Positions 28,219 to 38,760 of a stretch of 64,000 bases of DNA are shown piece after piece. How positions within the stretch are numbered: the first letter of the stretch is position 1; each line of letters starts with the position of its first letter. Source of the stretch: Sinorhizobium meliloti 4H41 (GTDB taxonomy: Bacteria; Pseudomonadota; Alphaproteobacteria; Rhizobiales; Rhizobiaceae); contig NZ_AQWP01000001.1 in the NCBI RefSeq assembly GCF_000375585.1, positions 1,192,788-1,256,787 of the forward strand, in the 5' to 3' direction. The translations under genes were made by a program, and so were the position numbers. A model generated the notes under the pieces. That model did no database searches and was not told the DNA's origin. It saw only the letters and a program-made list of their open reading frames with translations.

Positions 28219-28328
28219 CTCATGCCTGTGCTCGTTACAGCAATCCGGAAGCGCCGCGCCCTCGGCGCGGTAGAGTTTTTCAGCCCAGGACTGGCCTGGC
28301 TGGATTCTAGTTGCTGGTGCAGAAATGA
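28219..28328. repeat. RIME-like intergenic palindromic repeat, about 110 bp
   Basis: The unit has imperfect outer inverted arms (TCATGCCTGTGCTCGTTACA at the left; the mirrored GCAGAAATGA end at the right), an inner GCGCCGCG...CGGCGCGG palindrome (28251-28270) and a second palindrome CAGCC...GGCTGG (28281-28302). The same order of pieces occurs in the larger element at 59838-60091. Size and structure match the Rhizobium intergenic mosaic elements (RIME) described in Sinorhizobium. A perfect GACGGCGCCGTC palindrome lies just to its left. Confidence 0.75.
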
Positions 28329-28448
28329 CGGTCGAAGGGCGTGCGCTAGGCAGGCAGCGCGGCGTCTGGCATCGCTGTGGCTCAACAAAGCGGTGAGGCG
28401 GCTCGCAAGAGAAACCTGCGCAAAACACTGCCTGTCATAGGGAAGAAA

Positions 28449-28524
28449 TGGTGGGCGATGAGAGACTCGAACTCCCGACATCCTCGGTGTAAACGAGGCG
28501 CTCTACCAACTGAGCTAATCGCCC
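28449..28524 (-). tRNA. tRNA-Val (UAC anticodon)
   Basis: A full cloverleaf on the minus strand: acceptor GGGCGAT pairs with ATCGCCC, the D-arm is AGCTCAGTTGGTAGAGC, the anticodon stem GCCTCG encloses TTTACAC with anticodon TAC, and the T-arm contains GTTCGAG. The 3' ACCA is encoded. It reads valine. Confidence 0.96.
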
Positions 28525-28965
28525 TATCGCGTTGCCGGACGAGTGTCCGCCGCGTCGGTGGGCGTGATCTATGCGTAACCGGCGAAAACCGCAAGAGCGT
28601 TCGAGCGATTTTTTCGAATTTTTTATCGCGGACCGGGGCACCCGTCAGGAAGTCTGTGGACAATTGGGGGGCGAAGGGAGGCGGCTGGCGAGGCAGGCGG
28701 CGCATTGTTGGTCGCTCCGCTGCGCCCGCATATAAAGGAAGGGCGAGCCCCCGATGGGGTGAGGGGGTGCTCACCTTTGGTGCGCGGCTTTCACAGGCGG
28801 CAAAATCCTTGCCTGAAGCCATGCTGTGGACCAAAAAACGTTCCGTCACGGATTTGTTTTCAATCGCGCTTGACACCCCAAAGCGAACCGCTTAGTTAGC
28901 CGCTCATCGAACGGCAAGGCCGCTTCGGGCAGGGGCGCGCGAGCGCGTCTGGAAGGTCAAGAGAT
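28525..28965 (+). other. tRNA intergenic region with candidate tRNA-Asp promoter
   Basis: About 440 bp without a credible gene. Close to tRNA-Asp, TTGACA (28870-28875) and TTAGTT (28892-28897) are 16 nt apart and could be the promoter of the tandem tRNA-Asp genes. On the minus strand TTGCGG...TAGATC upstream of tRNA-Val is a weaker candidate. The middle part (about 28660-28790) is G-rich with a loose GAGCCCCC/GGGGGTGCTC repeat; I assign it nothing. Confidence 0.45.
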
Positions 28966-29042
28966 GCGGGTGTAGCTCAGTCGGTTAGAGTGCCGGCCTG
29001 TCACGCCGGAGGTCGCGGGTTCGAGCCCCGTCACTCGCGCCA
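28966..29042 (+). tRNA. tRNA-Asp (GUC), first copy
   Basis: A 77-nt cloverleaf: acceptor GCGGGTG pairs with CACTCGC, D-arm TAGCTCAGTCGGTTAGAG, anticodon stem CCGGC enclosing CTGTCAC with anticodon GTC, T-loop GTTCGAGC, and an encoded CCA. It is identical to the copy at 29112. Confidence 0.97.
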
Positions 29043-29111
29043 CTCTTGAAAGAATGCGGCATTCTCAAAAAGTGCCGATGATGAGATAATGGCCAGCGAT
29101 GGCCATAATGC

Positions 29112-29188
29112 GCGGGTGTAGCTCAGTCGGTTAGAGTGCCGGCCTGTCACGCCGGAGGTCGCGGGTTCGAGCCCCGTCACTCGCGCCA
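29112..29188 (+). tRNA. tRNA-Asp (GUC), second copy
   Basis: This is an exact repeat of the preceding 77-nt tRNA-Asp, 69 bp downstream, with the same anticodon GTC and encoded CCA. The two are probably processed from one transcript. The 300 bp from here to nuoA contain no gene I can support and presumably hold the nuo promoter, for which I see no convincing -35/-10 pair. Confidence 0.97.
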
Positions 29189-29489
29189 TTCTCTTCTCAA
29201 GTGGCCGTCTCCCCCTAATTGTGCTTCCTTTTTTGCATTGCGGCAAAGTGTCTCGCCGCGGAATTCCCGGCGCCGGGAGGCCCGGCTTCCCGCGATTGCG
29301 CGCCTTGCCGCGCATCCTGCGGTGGGCGCATCCCCGCTATGCGCTGCGAACCGGTTTAAATGCCCCTTCGAGGCTTGCGCCCGGGCGCCGCCTGCGCTAA
29401 CCACTCTGGCGTTGCAACATGCTTTTCGGCCTGCGGCATTCTTCGTTGAAGCGCTTTCATGGCGCCCTCCGCAGGCAGGGACGGATAAA

Positions 29490-29855
29490 ATGACAGAACT
29501 TCTCGGTTCCTACGTACCGATCGCGATTTTCATTGGGATCGCGCTGGTGATCGGCCTCGCACTTCTGGTCGCTCCTTTCGCCGTCGCCTTCAAGGCGCCT
29601 GATTCGGAAAAACTGTCGGCTTACGAGTGCGGCTTCAATGCGTTCGACGATGCCCGCATGAAGTTCGACGTCCGCTTCTATCTCGTGTCGATCCTTTTCA
29701 TCATCTTCGATCTCGAGGTCGCCTTCCTCTTCCCCTGGGCGGTTTCGTTCAAGGAGTTGGGCTGGTTCGGCTTCTGGTCGATGATGGTCTTCCTTCTGGT
29801 CCTGACGGTCGGCTTTATCTATGAATGGAAGAAGGGAGCGCTGGAATGGAATTAG
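29490..29855 (+). CDS. nuoA: NADH-quinone oxidoreductase subunit A
   Basis: This 121-residue membrane subunit of complex I has three transmembrane helices. The conserved loop [26 protein letters not shown] contains the Cys that becomes exposed in the deactive form of complex [13 protein letters not shown] follows in helix 2. It starts the nuo operon and its last codons overlap nuoB (ATGGAATTAG). Confidence 0.96.
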   Translation: MTELLGSYVPIAIFIGIALVIGLALLVAPFAVAFKAPDSEKLSAYECGFNAFDDARMKFDVRFYLVSILFIIFDLEVAFLFPWAVSFKELGWFGFWSMMVFLLVLTVGFIYEWKKGALEWN

Positions 29856-30424
29856 CATCCGGCACCACGCTCGTTGCGCCGCAGCCCAAGGGTATCCTCG
29901 ATCCCGCGACCGGCAAGCCGATCGGCAGCAATGACGCGTTCTTCGGCGAGATCAACAACGAGCTCGCCGACAAGGGCTTTCTCGTCACCTCGACCGACGA
30001 GCTGATCAACTGGGCCCGCACCGGTTCGCTGATGTGGATGACTTTCGGTCTCGCCTGCTGCGCGGTCGAAATGATGCAGATGTCGATGCCGCGTTACGAT
30101 GCCGAACGCTTCGGTTTTGCGCCCCGTGCCTCGCCGCGTCAGTCCGACGTCATGATCGTCGCCGGCACGCTGACCAACAAGATGGCGCCGGCCTTGCGCA
30201 AGGTCTATGACCAGATGCCCGAGCCGCGTTACGTGATCTCGATGGGATCCTGCGCCAATGGCGGCGGCTACTATCACTATTCCTATTCGGTTGTGCGCGG
30301 CTGCGACCGCGTCGTGCCCGTCGACATCTATGTGCCAGGCTGTCCTCCCACGGCAGAAGCGCTGCTTTACGGCGTGCTTCTGCTGCAGAAGAAGATCCGC
30401 CGGACCGGCACGATCGAGCGCTAA
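29846..30424 (+). CDS. nuoB: NADH-quinone oxidoreductase subunit B
   Basis: A 192-residue peripheral-arm subunit that holds cluster N2, the last iron-sulfur cluster before quinone. The ligands are Cys71 and Cys72 (LACCAVEMM), Cys136 (GSCANGGG) and Cys166 (VPGCPPT). The start ATG at 29846 overlaps the nuoA stop; the alternative at 29825 would extend into nuoA with no homologous sequence. It works next to NuoD at the quinone pocket. Confidence 0.97.
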   Translation: MELASGTTLVAPQPKGILDPATGKPIGSNDAFFGEINNELADKGFLVTSTDELINWARTGSLMWMTFGLACCAVEMMQMSMPRYDAERFGFAPRASPRQSDVMIVAGTLTNKMAPALRKVYDQMPEPRYVISMGSCANGGGYYHYSYSVVRGCDRVVPVDIYVPGCPPTAEALLYGVLLLQKKIRRTGTIER

Positions 30425-30441
30425 GGGCAGGGGAACTTAAG

Positions 30442-31047
30442 ATGAGTGAAGCCCTGAACGAGCTTGCCTCCTATCTTCGCGAGGCGCGTGGCGCGCTGAT
30501 CGCCGATGCGGAGGTCAAATACGGCGAACTGACGCTGACGGCGAAAGCCGAGAACCTCGTCGCGCTCCTGACTTTCCTGCGCGACGACGTCCAGTGTGGT
30601 TTCGTCAGCTTCATCGATGTCTGCGGGGTCGATTATCCGCAGCGCCCGGACCGCTTCGATGTCGTTTATCATCTTCTCTCGCCGCGCCAGAACCAGCGCG
30701 TCCGCGTGAAGGTTGCGACCGGCGAGAACGAGCCTGTCCCCTCGGCGACGTCGGTCTATCCCGGCGCCGATTGGTTCGAGCGCGAAGCCTACGACATGTA
30801 CGGCATCCTCTTCACCGGTCACCCGGATCTGAGGCGCATTCTGACGGACTACGGCTTCGAAGGCTATCCGCTGCGCAAGGACTTCCCGCTGACCGGTTTC
30901 GTCGAGGTGCGTTACGACAACGAGGCCAAGCGCGTCGTCTACGAACCCGTCGAGCTGAAGCAGGAATTCCGCAATTTCGACTTTCTTTCGCCCTGGGAAG
31001 GCACGGAATACGTGCTGCCCGGCGACGAAAAGGCGAGACCACGCTGA
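30442..31047 (+). CDS. nuoC: NADH-quinone oxidoreductase subunit C
   Basis: A 201-residue peripheral-arm subunit (30-kDa type). The signature [42 protein letters not shown] is complete, and [16 protein letters not shown] precedes it. NuoC and NuoD are separate here, not fused as in enterobacteria. It is 18 bp after nuoB and 57 bp before nuoD. Confidence 0.96.
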   Translation: MSEALNELASYLREARGALIADAEVKYGELTLTAKAENLVALLTFLRDDVQCGFVSFIDVCGVDYPQRPDRFDVVYHLLSPRQNQRVRVKVATGENEPVPSATSVYPGADWFEREAYDMYGILFTGHPDLRRILTDYGFEGYPLRKDFPLTGFVEVRYDNEAKRVVYEPVELKQEFRNFDFLSPWEGTEYVLPGDEKARPR

Positions 31048-31103
31048 ATTAAGTCGGCCCGCGGCGATCCGCGAAGGACGCCATCCGGCCTGGAGCAATC
31101 GGT

Positions 31104-32294
31104 ATGACCGAACATAACGTCCGCAACTTCAACATCAACTTCGGCCCGCAGCATCCGGCGGCGCACGGCGTTCTGCGTCTGGTGCTGGAGCTTGACGGCG
31201 AGATCGTCGAGCGCGTCGATCCGCATATCGGCCTCCTGCATCGCGGCACCGAAAAGCTGATCGAGGCCAAGACCTATCTGCAGGCGATACCCTATTTCGA
31301 CCGGCTCGACTATGTCGCGCCGATGAACCAGGAGCACGCCTTCGCGCTTGCGGTCGAAAGATTGACCGGCACGCAGGTGCCGGTCCGCGGCCAGCTGATC
31401 CGCGTTCTCTATTCCGAGATCGGCCGGATCCTGTCGCATCTCCTCAACGTGACGACTCAAGCCATGGATGTCGGCGCGCTCACGCCGCCGCTCTGGGGCT
31501 TCGAGGAGCGCGAGAAGCTGATGGTCTTTTACGAGCGGGCCTGCGGCGCGCGCATGCACGCGGCCTATTTCCGTCCGGGCGGCGTGCATCAGGACCTGCC
31601 GCACCAGCTGGTCGAAGATATCGGCAACTGGATCGACCCGTTCCTCAAGACCGTCGACGATATCGACGAGCTTCTGACCGGCAACCGCATTTTCAAGCAG
31701 CGCAACGTCGATATCGGCGTCGTCAGCCTCGAGGACGCCTGGGCCTGGGGTTTCTCGGGCGTGATGGTGCGCGGCTCGGGGGCGGCCTGGGATCTGCGCC
31801 GTTCGCAGCCCTATGAATGCTATTCCGACCTGGAGTTCGACATTCCGATCGGCAAGAACGGCGACTGCTTCGACCGCTATCTGATCCGCATGATCGAGAT
31901 GCGCCAGTCGGCGCGTATCATGCGCCAGTGCGTCGACCGTCTGCTCGGCGATGCCAAAATCGGTCCGGTCTCCTCGCTCGACGGCAAGATCGTGCCTCCG
32001 AAGCGCGGCGAGATGAAGCGGTCGATGGAGGCGCTGATCCATCACTTCAAGCTCTATACCGAGGGCTATCACGTGCCGGCCGGGGAGGTCTACGCCGCGG
32101 TCGAGGCGCCCAAGGGCGAGTTCGGCGTCTATCTGGTCTCCGACGGCACCAACAAGCCGTATCGCTGCAAGATCCGCGCTCCGGGTTATGCGCATCTTCA
32201 GGCGATGGACTTCCTCTGTCGCGGACACCAGCTTGCCGACGTTTCGGCCGTGCTGGGCTCCCTCGATATCGTTTTCGGCGAGGTGGATCGCTGA
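31104..32294 (+). CDS. nuoD: NADH-quinone oxidoreductase subunit D
   Basis: A 396-residue (49-kDa type) subunit forming the quinone site with Nuo[22 protein letters not shown] carries the quinone-pocket His region, [10 protein letters not shown] and RIDYVAPM-type [18 protein letters not shown] follow, and ICRG-like [28 protein letters not shown] closes the protein. The small secreted-protein gene overlaps its stop codon (TGATG). Confidence 0.97.
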   Translation: MTEHNVRNFNINFGPQHPAAHGVLRLVLELDGEIVERVDPHIGLLHRGTEKLIEAKTYLQAIPYFDRLDYVAPMNQEHAFALAVERLTGTQVPVRGQLIRVLYSEIGRILSHLLNVTTQAMDVGALTPPLWGFEEREKLMVFYERACGARMHAAYFRPGGVHQDLPHQLVEDIGNWIDPFLKTVDDIDELLTGNRIFKQRNVDIGVVSLEDAWAWGFSGVMVRGSGAAWDLRRSQPYECYSDLEFDIPIGKNGDCFDRYLIRMIEMRQSARIMRQCVDRLLGDAKIGPVSSLDGKIVPPKRGEMKRSMEALIHHFKLYTEGYHVPAGEVYAAVEAPKGEFGVYLVSDGTNKPYRCKIRAPGYAHLQAMDFLCRGHQLADVSAVLGSLDIVFGEVDR

Positions 32295-32548
32295 TGCGTC
32301 TGGTGCCGCTCGTCGCCGTCGGACTTCTTGCGCTCGCCTCCGGGGCCTCGGCCCAGGAGGACGTCGGCAGCGAGTCATCCGCAGCGCTCAGGGGCGGCAC
32401 CATGCCGGCGCTCCTGTCGAGGGGTTACGAGATCAAGGCAGCCGTCAACAACGGCGCGCGCTACATCGTGTTTTTGCAGAAAGACCAGTCAGCCTATGCC
32501 TGCGAATTTGTCTCGCTGACGAAATCGCGGTGCGGTTCGATTAACTGA
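32294..32548 (+). CDS. small secreted protein encoded inside the nuo operon
   Basis: An 84-residue protein with a Sec signal peptide ([20 protein letters not shown], cleavage likely before QEDV). The mature part of about 64 residues includes [32 protein letters not shown] and two cysteines (Cys near 69 and near 79) that could form a disulfide in the periplasm. It starts on the nuoD stop codon and ends 16 bp before nuoE, so it is made with complex I. I do not recognise the family; a role in complex I biogenesis is only suggested by position. Confidence 0.8.
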   Translation: MRLVPLVAVGLLALASGASAQEDVGSESSAALRGGTMPALLSRGYEIKAAVNNGARYIVFLQKDQSAYACEFVSLTKSRCGSIN

Positions 32549-32564
32549 TAAGGTGTCCACTAGA

Positions 32565-33383
32565 ATGTCCGTTCGTCGACTAGCCGAAGACACAGTCCAG
32601 CCAGCGGCCTTCGCGTTCAGCAAGGAAAACGCTGCCTGGGCCGAGGCAACGATCAAGAAATATCCCGAGGGCCGCGAGCAGTCGGCGGTCATCCCCCTGC
32701 TGATGCGTGCTCAGGAGCAGGATGGCTGGGTGACGAGGGCGGCGATCGAGTCGGTCGCCGACATGCTCGGCATGGCCTATATCCGTGTTCTCGAAGTCGC
32801 CACCTTCTATACGCAATTCCAGCTGCAGCCGGTCGGAACGCGTGCCCATGTCCAGGTCTGCGGCACCACGCCCTGCATGCTGCGCGGCGCCGAAGACCTG
32901 ATCAGGGTCTGCAAGAAGAAGATCGCCAGCGAACCGTTCACCCTCAACGAGGGCGGCACGCTTTCCTGGGAAGAGGTCGAATGTCAGGGCGCCTGCGTCA
33001 ACGCGCCGATGGTCATGATCTTCAAGGACACGTTCGAGGATCTGACGCCGGAGCGGCTCGAGGAGATCATCGACAGCTTCGAGGCAGGCAAGGGAGCGGA
33101 AGTCGTGCCGGGTCCGCAGATCGACCGCATCTATTCCGCGCCGATCGGCGGCCTGACGACGCTGCAGGCGCCGGTCGAAGAGAAGAAGAAATCGGTCCGC
33201 AAGTCGAAGGACGAACAGGCGGTGAGCGTGCCTCCGTCGAATGCGGCAAAGCCTTCGACCGCGACGGACGTTACCAATCCGACCTTGAAGACGCCGGCCA
33301 CCGCCAGGAAGGCGGCGGCGAAGAACGTTAAGGTCGAGGGCGAAACGGTCGATAAGTCGAAGCCCGCGAAGAAGCCGCGGTGA
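32565..33383 (+). CDS. nuoE: NADH-quinone oxidoreductase subunit E with long C-terminal extension
   Basis: A 272-residue (24-kDa type) subunit with cluster N1a bound by Cys99, Cys104, Cys140 and Cys144 (VCGTTPC and ECQGAC). The thioredoxin-like core ends near residue 185. The remaining 85 residues are low-complexity, rich in Lys, Ala, Pro and Thr, and probably disordered; classical NuoE is about 165-180 residues. I start at ATG 32565; an upstream GTG at 32553 is in frame but lacks support. Confidence 0.95.
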   Translation: MSVRRLAEDTVQPAAFAFSKENAAWAEATIKKYPEGREQSAVIPLLMRAQEQDGWVTRAAIESVADMLGMAYIRVLEVATFYTQFQLQPVGTRAHVQVCGTTPCMLRGAEDLIRVCKKKIASEPFTLNEGGTLSWEEVECQGACVNAPMVMIFKDTFEDLTPERLEEIIDSFEAGKGAEVVPGPQIDRIYSAPIGGLTTLQAPVEEKKKSVRKSKDEQAVSVPPSNAAKPSTATDVTNPTLKTPATARKAAAKNVKVEGETVDKSKPAKKPR

Positions 33384-33397
33384 AGAGGTGATACCCC

Positions 33398-34702
<1,305 letters not shown>

Positions 34703-34708
34703 GAAACC

Positions 34709-35350
34709 ATGGCTGGGGCGCGCAAGGACGGACAGGAGAGGACAGCCGCGAGCGCGGCCGGTTCATTCGCATGGCCTCAGGGCGCCGACCCGGCCGATCC
34801 GTTCGGCATGGGCGAATGGATGAAGAACCTGTCGAACGCCGGCTTGCCGAGCGTCGGATTGCATCCGTTGATGGCGCATCCGGCGGCGGCCGTCGCGGCA
34901 GCGACGGCTCTTGGCTTCGGTCTGTCCAGTCACATCGCCGGCATGATGTTCGGCGCGATGCAGGGGGCGGCCAGCACGCTTAAGAAGAGCGTCTCCGCGC
35001 CCGATCAGGCGGAGATCTCCAAGCCTGCTCCGGTCGCAAGGCCGCAAAAGGCAGCGTTTCGGAAAGCTCCGGTCTCCGCGGGCGAGACGCTCAAACCGCG
35101 CGGATCCGTCAAGCGGGCTGCGGCACCGGCGGCAGGCCTCGCAAACGACGACCTGAAGCGTATCTCCGGCATCGGCCCCAAGCTCGAGCAGGTGCTGAAC
35201 GGCAGGGGCATATTCCGCTTCGCCGACATCGCCGCCCTGAGCAAGGCCGACATCGAGCGACTGGATAGCGAACTCGGCCTTGCCGGCCGCGGCGTCCGCG
35301 ACGATTGGATCGGGCAGGCAAAGGCGCTCACGGGAGCGCGAGAGAAATAA
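34709..35350 (+). CDS. helix-hairpin-helix domain protein encoded within the nuo operon
   Basis: A 213-residue protein of unknown function between nuoF and nuoG. The N-terminal 60 residues are polar; residues 59-90 form a Gly/Ala/Met-rich hydrophobic stretch (AVAAATALGFGLSSHIAGMM); a Pro/Lys-rich linker follows; the C-terminus (about 145-213) is a helix-hairpin-helix fold with SGIGPKLEQVLNGRGI and a second hairpin near LAGRGV. Such domains bind DNA in nucleases and polymerases but also occur in other proteins. Its gene is 6 bp after nuoF, so it is expressed with complex I and may be an accessory subunit. Confidence 0.8.
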   Translation: MAGARKDGQERTAASAAGSFAWPQGADPADPFGMGEWMKNLSNAGLPSVGLHPLMAHPAAAVAAATALGFGLSSHIAGMMFGAMQGAASTLKKSVSAPDQAEISKPAPVARPQKAAFRKAPVSAGETLKPRGSVKRAAAPAAGLANDDLKRISGIGPKLEQVLNGRGIFRFADIAALSKADIERLDSELGLAGRGVRDDWIGQAKALTGAREK

Positions 35351-35418
35351 CGTGACGACCGTGCGGTGGTCACGGCAAGCGGCGAGACCGTGAAGGAATT
35401 GTCCGTTGCCTACTGCAT

Positions 35419-35513
35419 GTTTCCTTTAATCGTAGCCGATTAAAGGAAACGCGCAGCAAACCAAAGTGCTGCAGCGGCCCTTGCGCGCCAGATCAAGACG
35501 CGCGGCGCTGTAG
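35419..35513. repeat. two-hairpin rhizobial intergenic repeat inside the nuo operon
   Basis: First hairpin: GTTTCCTTTAATCG (35419-35432), loop TAGC, and the exact complement to 35450. Second hairpin: CTGCAGCGGCCCTTGCGCG pairing with GACGCGCGGCGCTGTAG, ending at 35513. The second unit (35462-35513) recurs in inverted orientation at 60073-60123. It fills the 200-bp gap between the HHH gene and nuoG, and could act as an RNA-stability or attenuation element in the nuo transcript. Confidence 0.75.
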
Positions 35514-35550
35514 AAGAGCAGACGGACTGAAGACAGGATTGAGTACGAAG

Positions 35551-37632
35551 ATGGCAAAGCTGAAAGTCGACGGAAAAGAGATCGAGGTCCCGGATCATTT
35601 CACGCTGCTTCAGGCATGCGAGGAGGCCGGCGCCGAGGTTCCGCGCTTCTGTTTCCATGAGCGGCTTTCGGTTGCCGGCAACTGCCGCATGTGTCTGATC
35701 GAGGTCAAGGGCGGCCCCCCCAAGCCGGCGGCCTCCTGCGCCATGGGCGTGCGCGACCTTCGTCCCGGTCCGAACGGCGAGGTGCCGGAAGTCTTCACGA
35801 CCACGCCGATGGTCAAGAAGGCGCGCGAAGGCGTCATGGAGTTCCTGCTCATCAATCACCCGCTCGACTGCCCGATCTGCGACCAAGGCGGCGAGTGCGA
35901 CCTGCAGGACCAGGCGATGGCCTTCGGCATCGACAGCTCGCGCTATCAGGAAAACAAGCGCGCGGTCGAGGACAAGTATATCGGTCCGCTCGTCAAGACG
36001 GTGATGAACCGCTGCATTCACTGCACGCGCTGCGTCAGGTTCACGACGGAAGTCGCCGGCATCGCCGAACTCGGCCTGATCGGCCGCGGCGAGGATGCCG
36101 AGATCACCACTTATCTCGAACAGGCGATGACCTCGGAACTGCAGGGCAACGTCGTCGACCTGTGCCCGGTCGGCGCGCTGACCTCCAAGCCCTTCTCCTT
36201 CACCGCGCGCCCGTGGGAGCTCGGCAAGACCGAATCGATCGATGTCATGGACGCGGTCGGCTCTGCCATCCGCGTCGATACGCGCGGCCGCGAAGTCATG
36301 CGGATCATGCCGCGCGTCAACGAGGAGATCAACGAAGAGTGGATCTCCGACAAGACGCGCTTCATCTGGGACGGGCTGAAGACGCAGCGCCTGGATCGCC
36401 CCTATGTCAAGAAGGATGGACGCCTGCAGCCGGCAAGCTGGGGCGAAGCCTTCCAGGCGATCAAGACCGCCGTTGCCGGCACGTCGGGCGACAGGATCGG
36501 CGCGATCGCCGGCGATCTCGCTTCGGTCGAGGAAATGTACGCGCTGAAGGAGCTCGTCTCCTCGCTCGGCTCGGCGAACCTCGACTGCCGACAGGACGGC
36601 GCAGCGCTCGATCCGTCGTTCGGCCGTTCGAGCTACATCTTCAACCCGACGATCCAGGGCATCGAAAGCGCCGATGCACTGCTCATCATCGGCTCGAATC
36701 CGCGCTTCGAGGCGTCGGTCCTCAATGCCCGCATCCGCAAGCGCTACCGCATGGCCAACTTCCCGATCGGTGTGATCGGCGAGGCTGGTGAGCTGCGTTA
36801 CGAATACGAATATCTGGGTGCGGGTACCGACACGCTCGCCGAACTCGTTTCCGGCAAGGGGACGTTCTTCGCAACGCTGGAAAAGGCCGCGCGTCCGCTG
36901 ATCATCGTCGGCCAGGGCGCCTTGGCAGGGGAGGGCGGTGCGGCCGTGCTCGCCAATGCGGCGAAGCTCGCCGTTGCCGTTGGTGCGGTGAACGCCGAGT
37001 GGAACGGTTTTGCCGTGCTTCACAGCGCGGCCGCCCGCGTCGGCGGTCTCGATCTCGGCTTCGTGCCCGGTCAGGGCGGCAAGTCGGCAGGCGAAATGGT
37101 CGACGCCATGGATGTCCTTTTCCTGCTGGGTGCCGACGAAATCGATCTCTCGGCCAAGAAGGCCGGCTTCACCGTTTACATCGGCTCGCACGGCGACAAC
37201 GGCGCGCATGCGGCGGATGTCATTCTTCCCGGCGCGACCTACACGGAAAAGTCCGGCACCTGGGTCAATACCGAAGGGCGCGTCCAGATGGGCAACCGCG
37301 CCGCTTTCGCGCCGGGTGAAGCCCGCGAGGACTGGGCGATCATCCGCGCGCTTTCCGACGTGCTCGGCAGGAAGCTGCCTTTCGACTCGCTCGGCGAATT
37401 GCGCGCGAAGCTCTATGCGGCCCATCCGCATTTCGCCGCAGTCGACGAGATCGCCGCAGGCCGCAGCGACGAAATTGCCGCACTTGCACAAAAAGCCGGT
37501 GCGATGGCGAAATCCGTGTTTGCGTCTCCGGTCAAAGACTTCTATTTGACGAACCCGATAGCGCGCGCATCCGCCGTCATGGCCGAATGCTCGGCCCTGG
37601 CGCGCAACAATTTCAAAGCTGCCGCGGAATGA
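35551..37632 (+). CDS. nuoG: NADH-quinone oxidoreductase subunit G
   Basis: The 693-residue (75-kDa type) subunit. N-terminal ferredoxin-like domain: Cys34, Cys45, Cys48 and Cys63 (cluster N1b). Then His103, Cys107, Cys110, Cys116 (N5, one His ligand) and Cys155, Cys158, Cys161, Cys205 (N4). The rest is a molybdopterin oxidoreductase-like domain without cofactor; no N7 cysteine set is visible. The ATG at 35551 is preferred to the in-frame TTG at 35539. Confidence 0.97.
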   Translation: MAKLKVDGKEIEVPDHFTLLQACEEAGAEVPRFCFHERLSVAGNCRMCLIEVKGGPPKPAASCAMGVRDLRPGPNGEVPEVFTTTPMVKKAREGVMEFLLINHPLDCPICDQGGECDLQDQAMAFGIDSSRYQENKRAVEDKYIGPLVKTVMNRCIHCTRCVRFTTEVAGIAELGLIGRGEDAEITTYLEQAMTSELQGNVVDLCPVGALTSKPFSFTARPWELGKTESIDVMDAVGSAIRVDTRGREVMRIMPRVNEEINEEWISDKTRFIWDGLKTQRLDRPYVKKDGRLQPASWGEAFQAIKTAVAGTSGDRIGAIAGDLASVEEMYALKELVSSLGSANLDCRQDGAALDPSFGRSSYIFNPTIQGIESADALLIIGSNPRFEASVLNARIRKRYRMANFPIGVIGEAGELRYEYEYLGAGTDTLAELVSGKGTFFATLEKAARPLIIVGQGALAGEGGAAVLANAAKLAVAVGAVNAEWNGFAVLHSAAARVGGLDLGFVPGQGGKSAGEMVDAMDVLFLLGADEIDLSAKKAGFTVYIGSHGDNGAHAADVILPGATYTEKSGTWVNTEGRVQMGNRAAFAPGEAREDWAIIRALSDVLGRKLPFDSLGELRAKLYAAHPHFAAVDEIAAGRSDEIAALAQKAGAMAKSVFASPVKDFYLTNPIARASAVMAECSALARNNFKAAAE

Positions 37633-37652
37633 GCGCGAGGGAATAGAGCATC

Positions 37653-38696
37653 ATGGACGCTTTCTTTTCGACCTATGTCTGGCCCACGGCCATCATGATC
37701 GGCCAGTCGCTCCTGCTTCTGGTCGCGCTGCTGCTTTTCATCGCCTATATCCTGCTCGCCGACCGCAAGATCTGGGCGGCCGTGCAGCTTCGCCGCGGAC
37801 CTAACGTCGTCGGCCCCTGGGGGCTGTTCCAGTCCTTCGCCGACCTTTTGAAATTCGTCTTCAAGGAGCCGGTCATTCCGGCCGGCGCCAACAAGACGAT
37901 CTTTCTGCTCGCCCCGCTCGTTTCCGTGACGCTGGCGCTCGCCGCCTGGGCGGTCATTCCGCTCAATGCGAACTGGGTGATCGCGAACATCAATGTCGGC
38001 ATCCTCTTCGTCTTCGCCATATCTTCTCTCGAGGTTTATGGCATCATCATGGGCGGTTGGGCGTCGAACTCGAAATATCCCTTCCTCGGCGCATTGCGCT
38101 CCGCGGCGCAGATGGTGTCCTACGAGGTCTCGATCGGCTTCGTCATCGTCACCGTGCTGCTCTGCGTCGGCTCGCTCAATCTGACGGACATCGTAAACGC
38201 GCAGAATGACGGCGTCGGCACCATGCTCGGCCTGCCTGCCTCGTTCCTCGACTGGCACTGGCTGTCGCTCTTCCCGATGTTCATCATCTTCTTCATCTCG
38301 GCGCTCGCCGAGACGAACCGTCCGCCCTTCGACCTTCCGGAAGCCGAATCGGAACTCGTCGCCGGCTTCATGGTCGAATACGGCTCGACCCCGTACATGA
38401 TGTTCATGCTCGGCGAATACGCGGCGATCTGCCTGATGTGCGCGCTGACGACGATTCTGTTCCTCGGCGGCTGGCTGCCTCCGGTCGACATCTGGCTCCT
38501 GAACTGGGTCCCGGGCATCATCTGGTTCGTGCTGAAGGCGTCGCTGGTGTTCTTCATGTTCGCCATGGTGAAAGCCTTCGTCCCGCGCTATCGCTACGAC
38601 CAGCTGATGCGCCTCGGCTGGAAGGTCTTCCTGCCGCTTTCGCTGGCGATGGTCGTCATCGTCGCATTCGTTCTGAAGCTGACGGGCTGGGCATGA
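37653..38696 (+). CDS. nuoH: NADH-quinone oxidoreductase subunit H
   Basis: A 347-residue membrane subunit with about eight helices that joins the peripheral and membrane arms and forms part of the quinone tunnel. [27 protein letters not shown] near residue 37 and [27 protein letters not shown] near 220 are the diagnostic loops. It follows nuoG by 20 bp. Confidence 0.97.
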   Translation: MDAFFSTYVWPTAIMIGQSLLLLVALLLFIAYILLADRKIWAAVQLRRGPNVVGPWGLFQSFADLLKFVFKEPVIPAGANKTIFLLAPLVSVTLALAAWAVIPLNANWVIANINVGILFVFAISSLEVYGIIMGGWASNSKYPFLGALRSAAQMVSYEVSIGFVIVTVLLCVGSLNLTDIVNAQNDGVGTMLGLPASFLDWHWLSLFPMFIIFFISALAETNRPPFDLPEAESELVAGFMVEYGSTPYMMFMLGEYAAICLMCALTTILFLGGWLPPVDIWLLNWVPGIIWFVLKASLVFFMFAMVKAFVPRYRYDQLMRLGWKVFLPLSLAMVVIVAFVLKLTGWA

Positions 38697-38760
38697 TGGC
38701 CGCTCGAGCTTCGCTGCATACCGCCGGTCTCTCCGCGACCGGCAAGTTTGGAGGTTAATG

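Noticed and set aside
28660..28900. Possible gene or extra tRNA in the tRNA-Val/tRNA-Asp interval
   Set aside because: No cloverleaf can be drawn, and the short frames there have atypical composition and no ribosome binding site.
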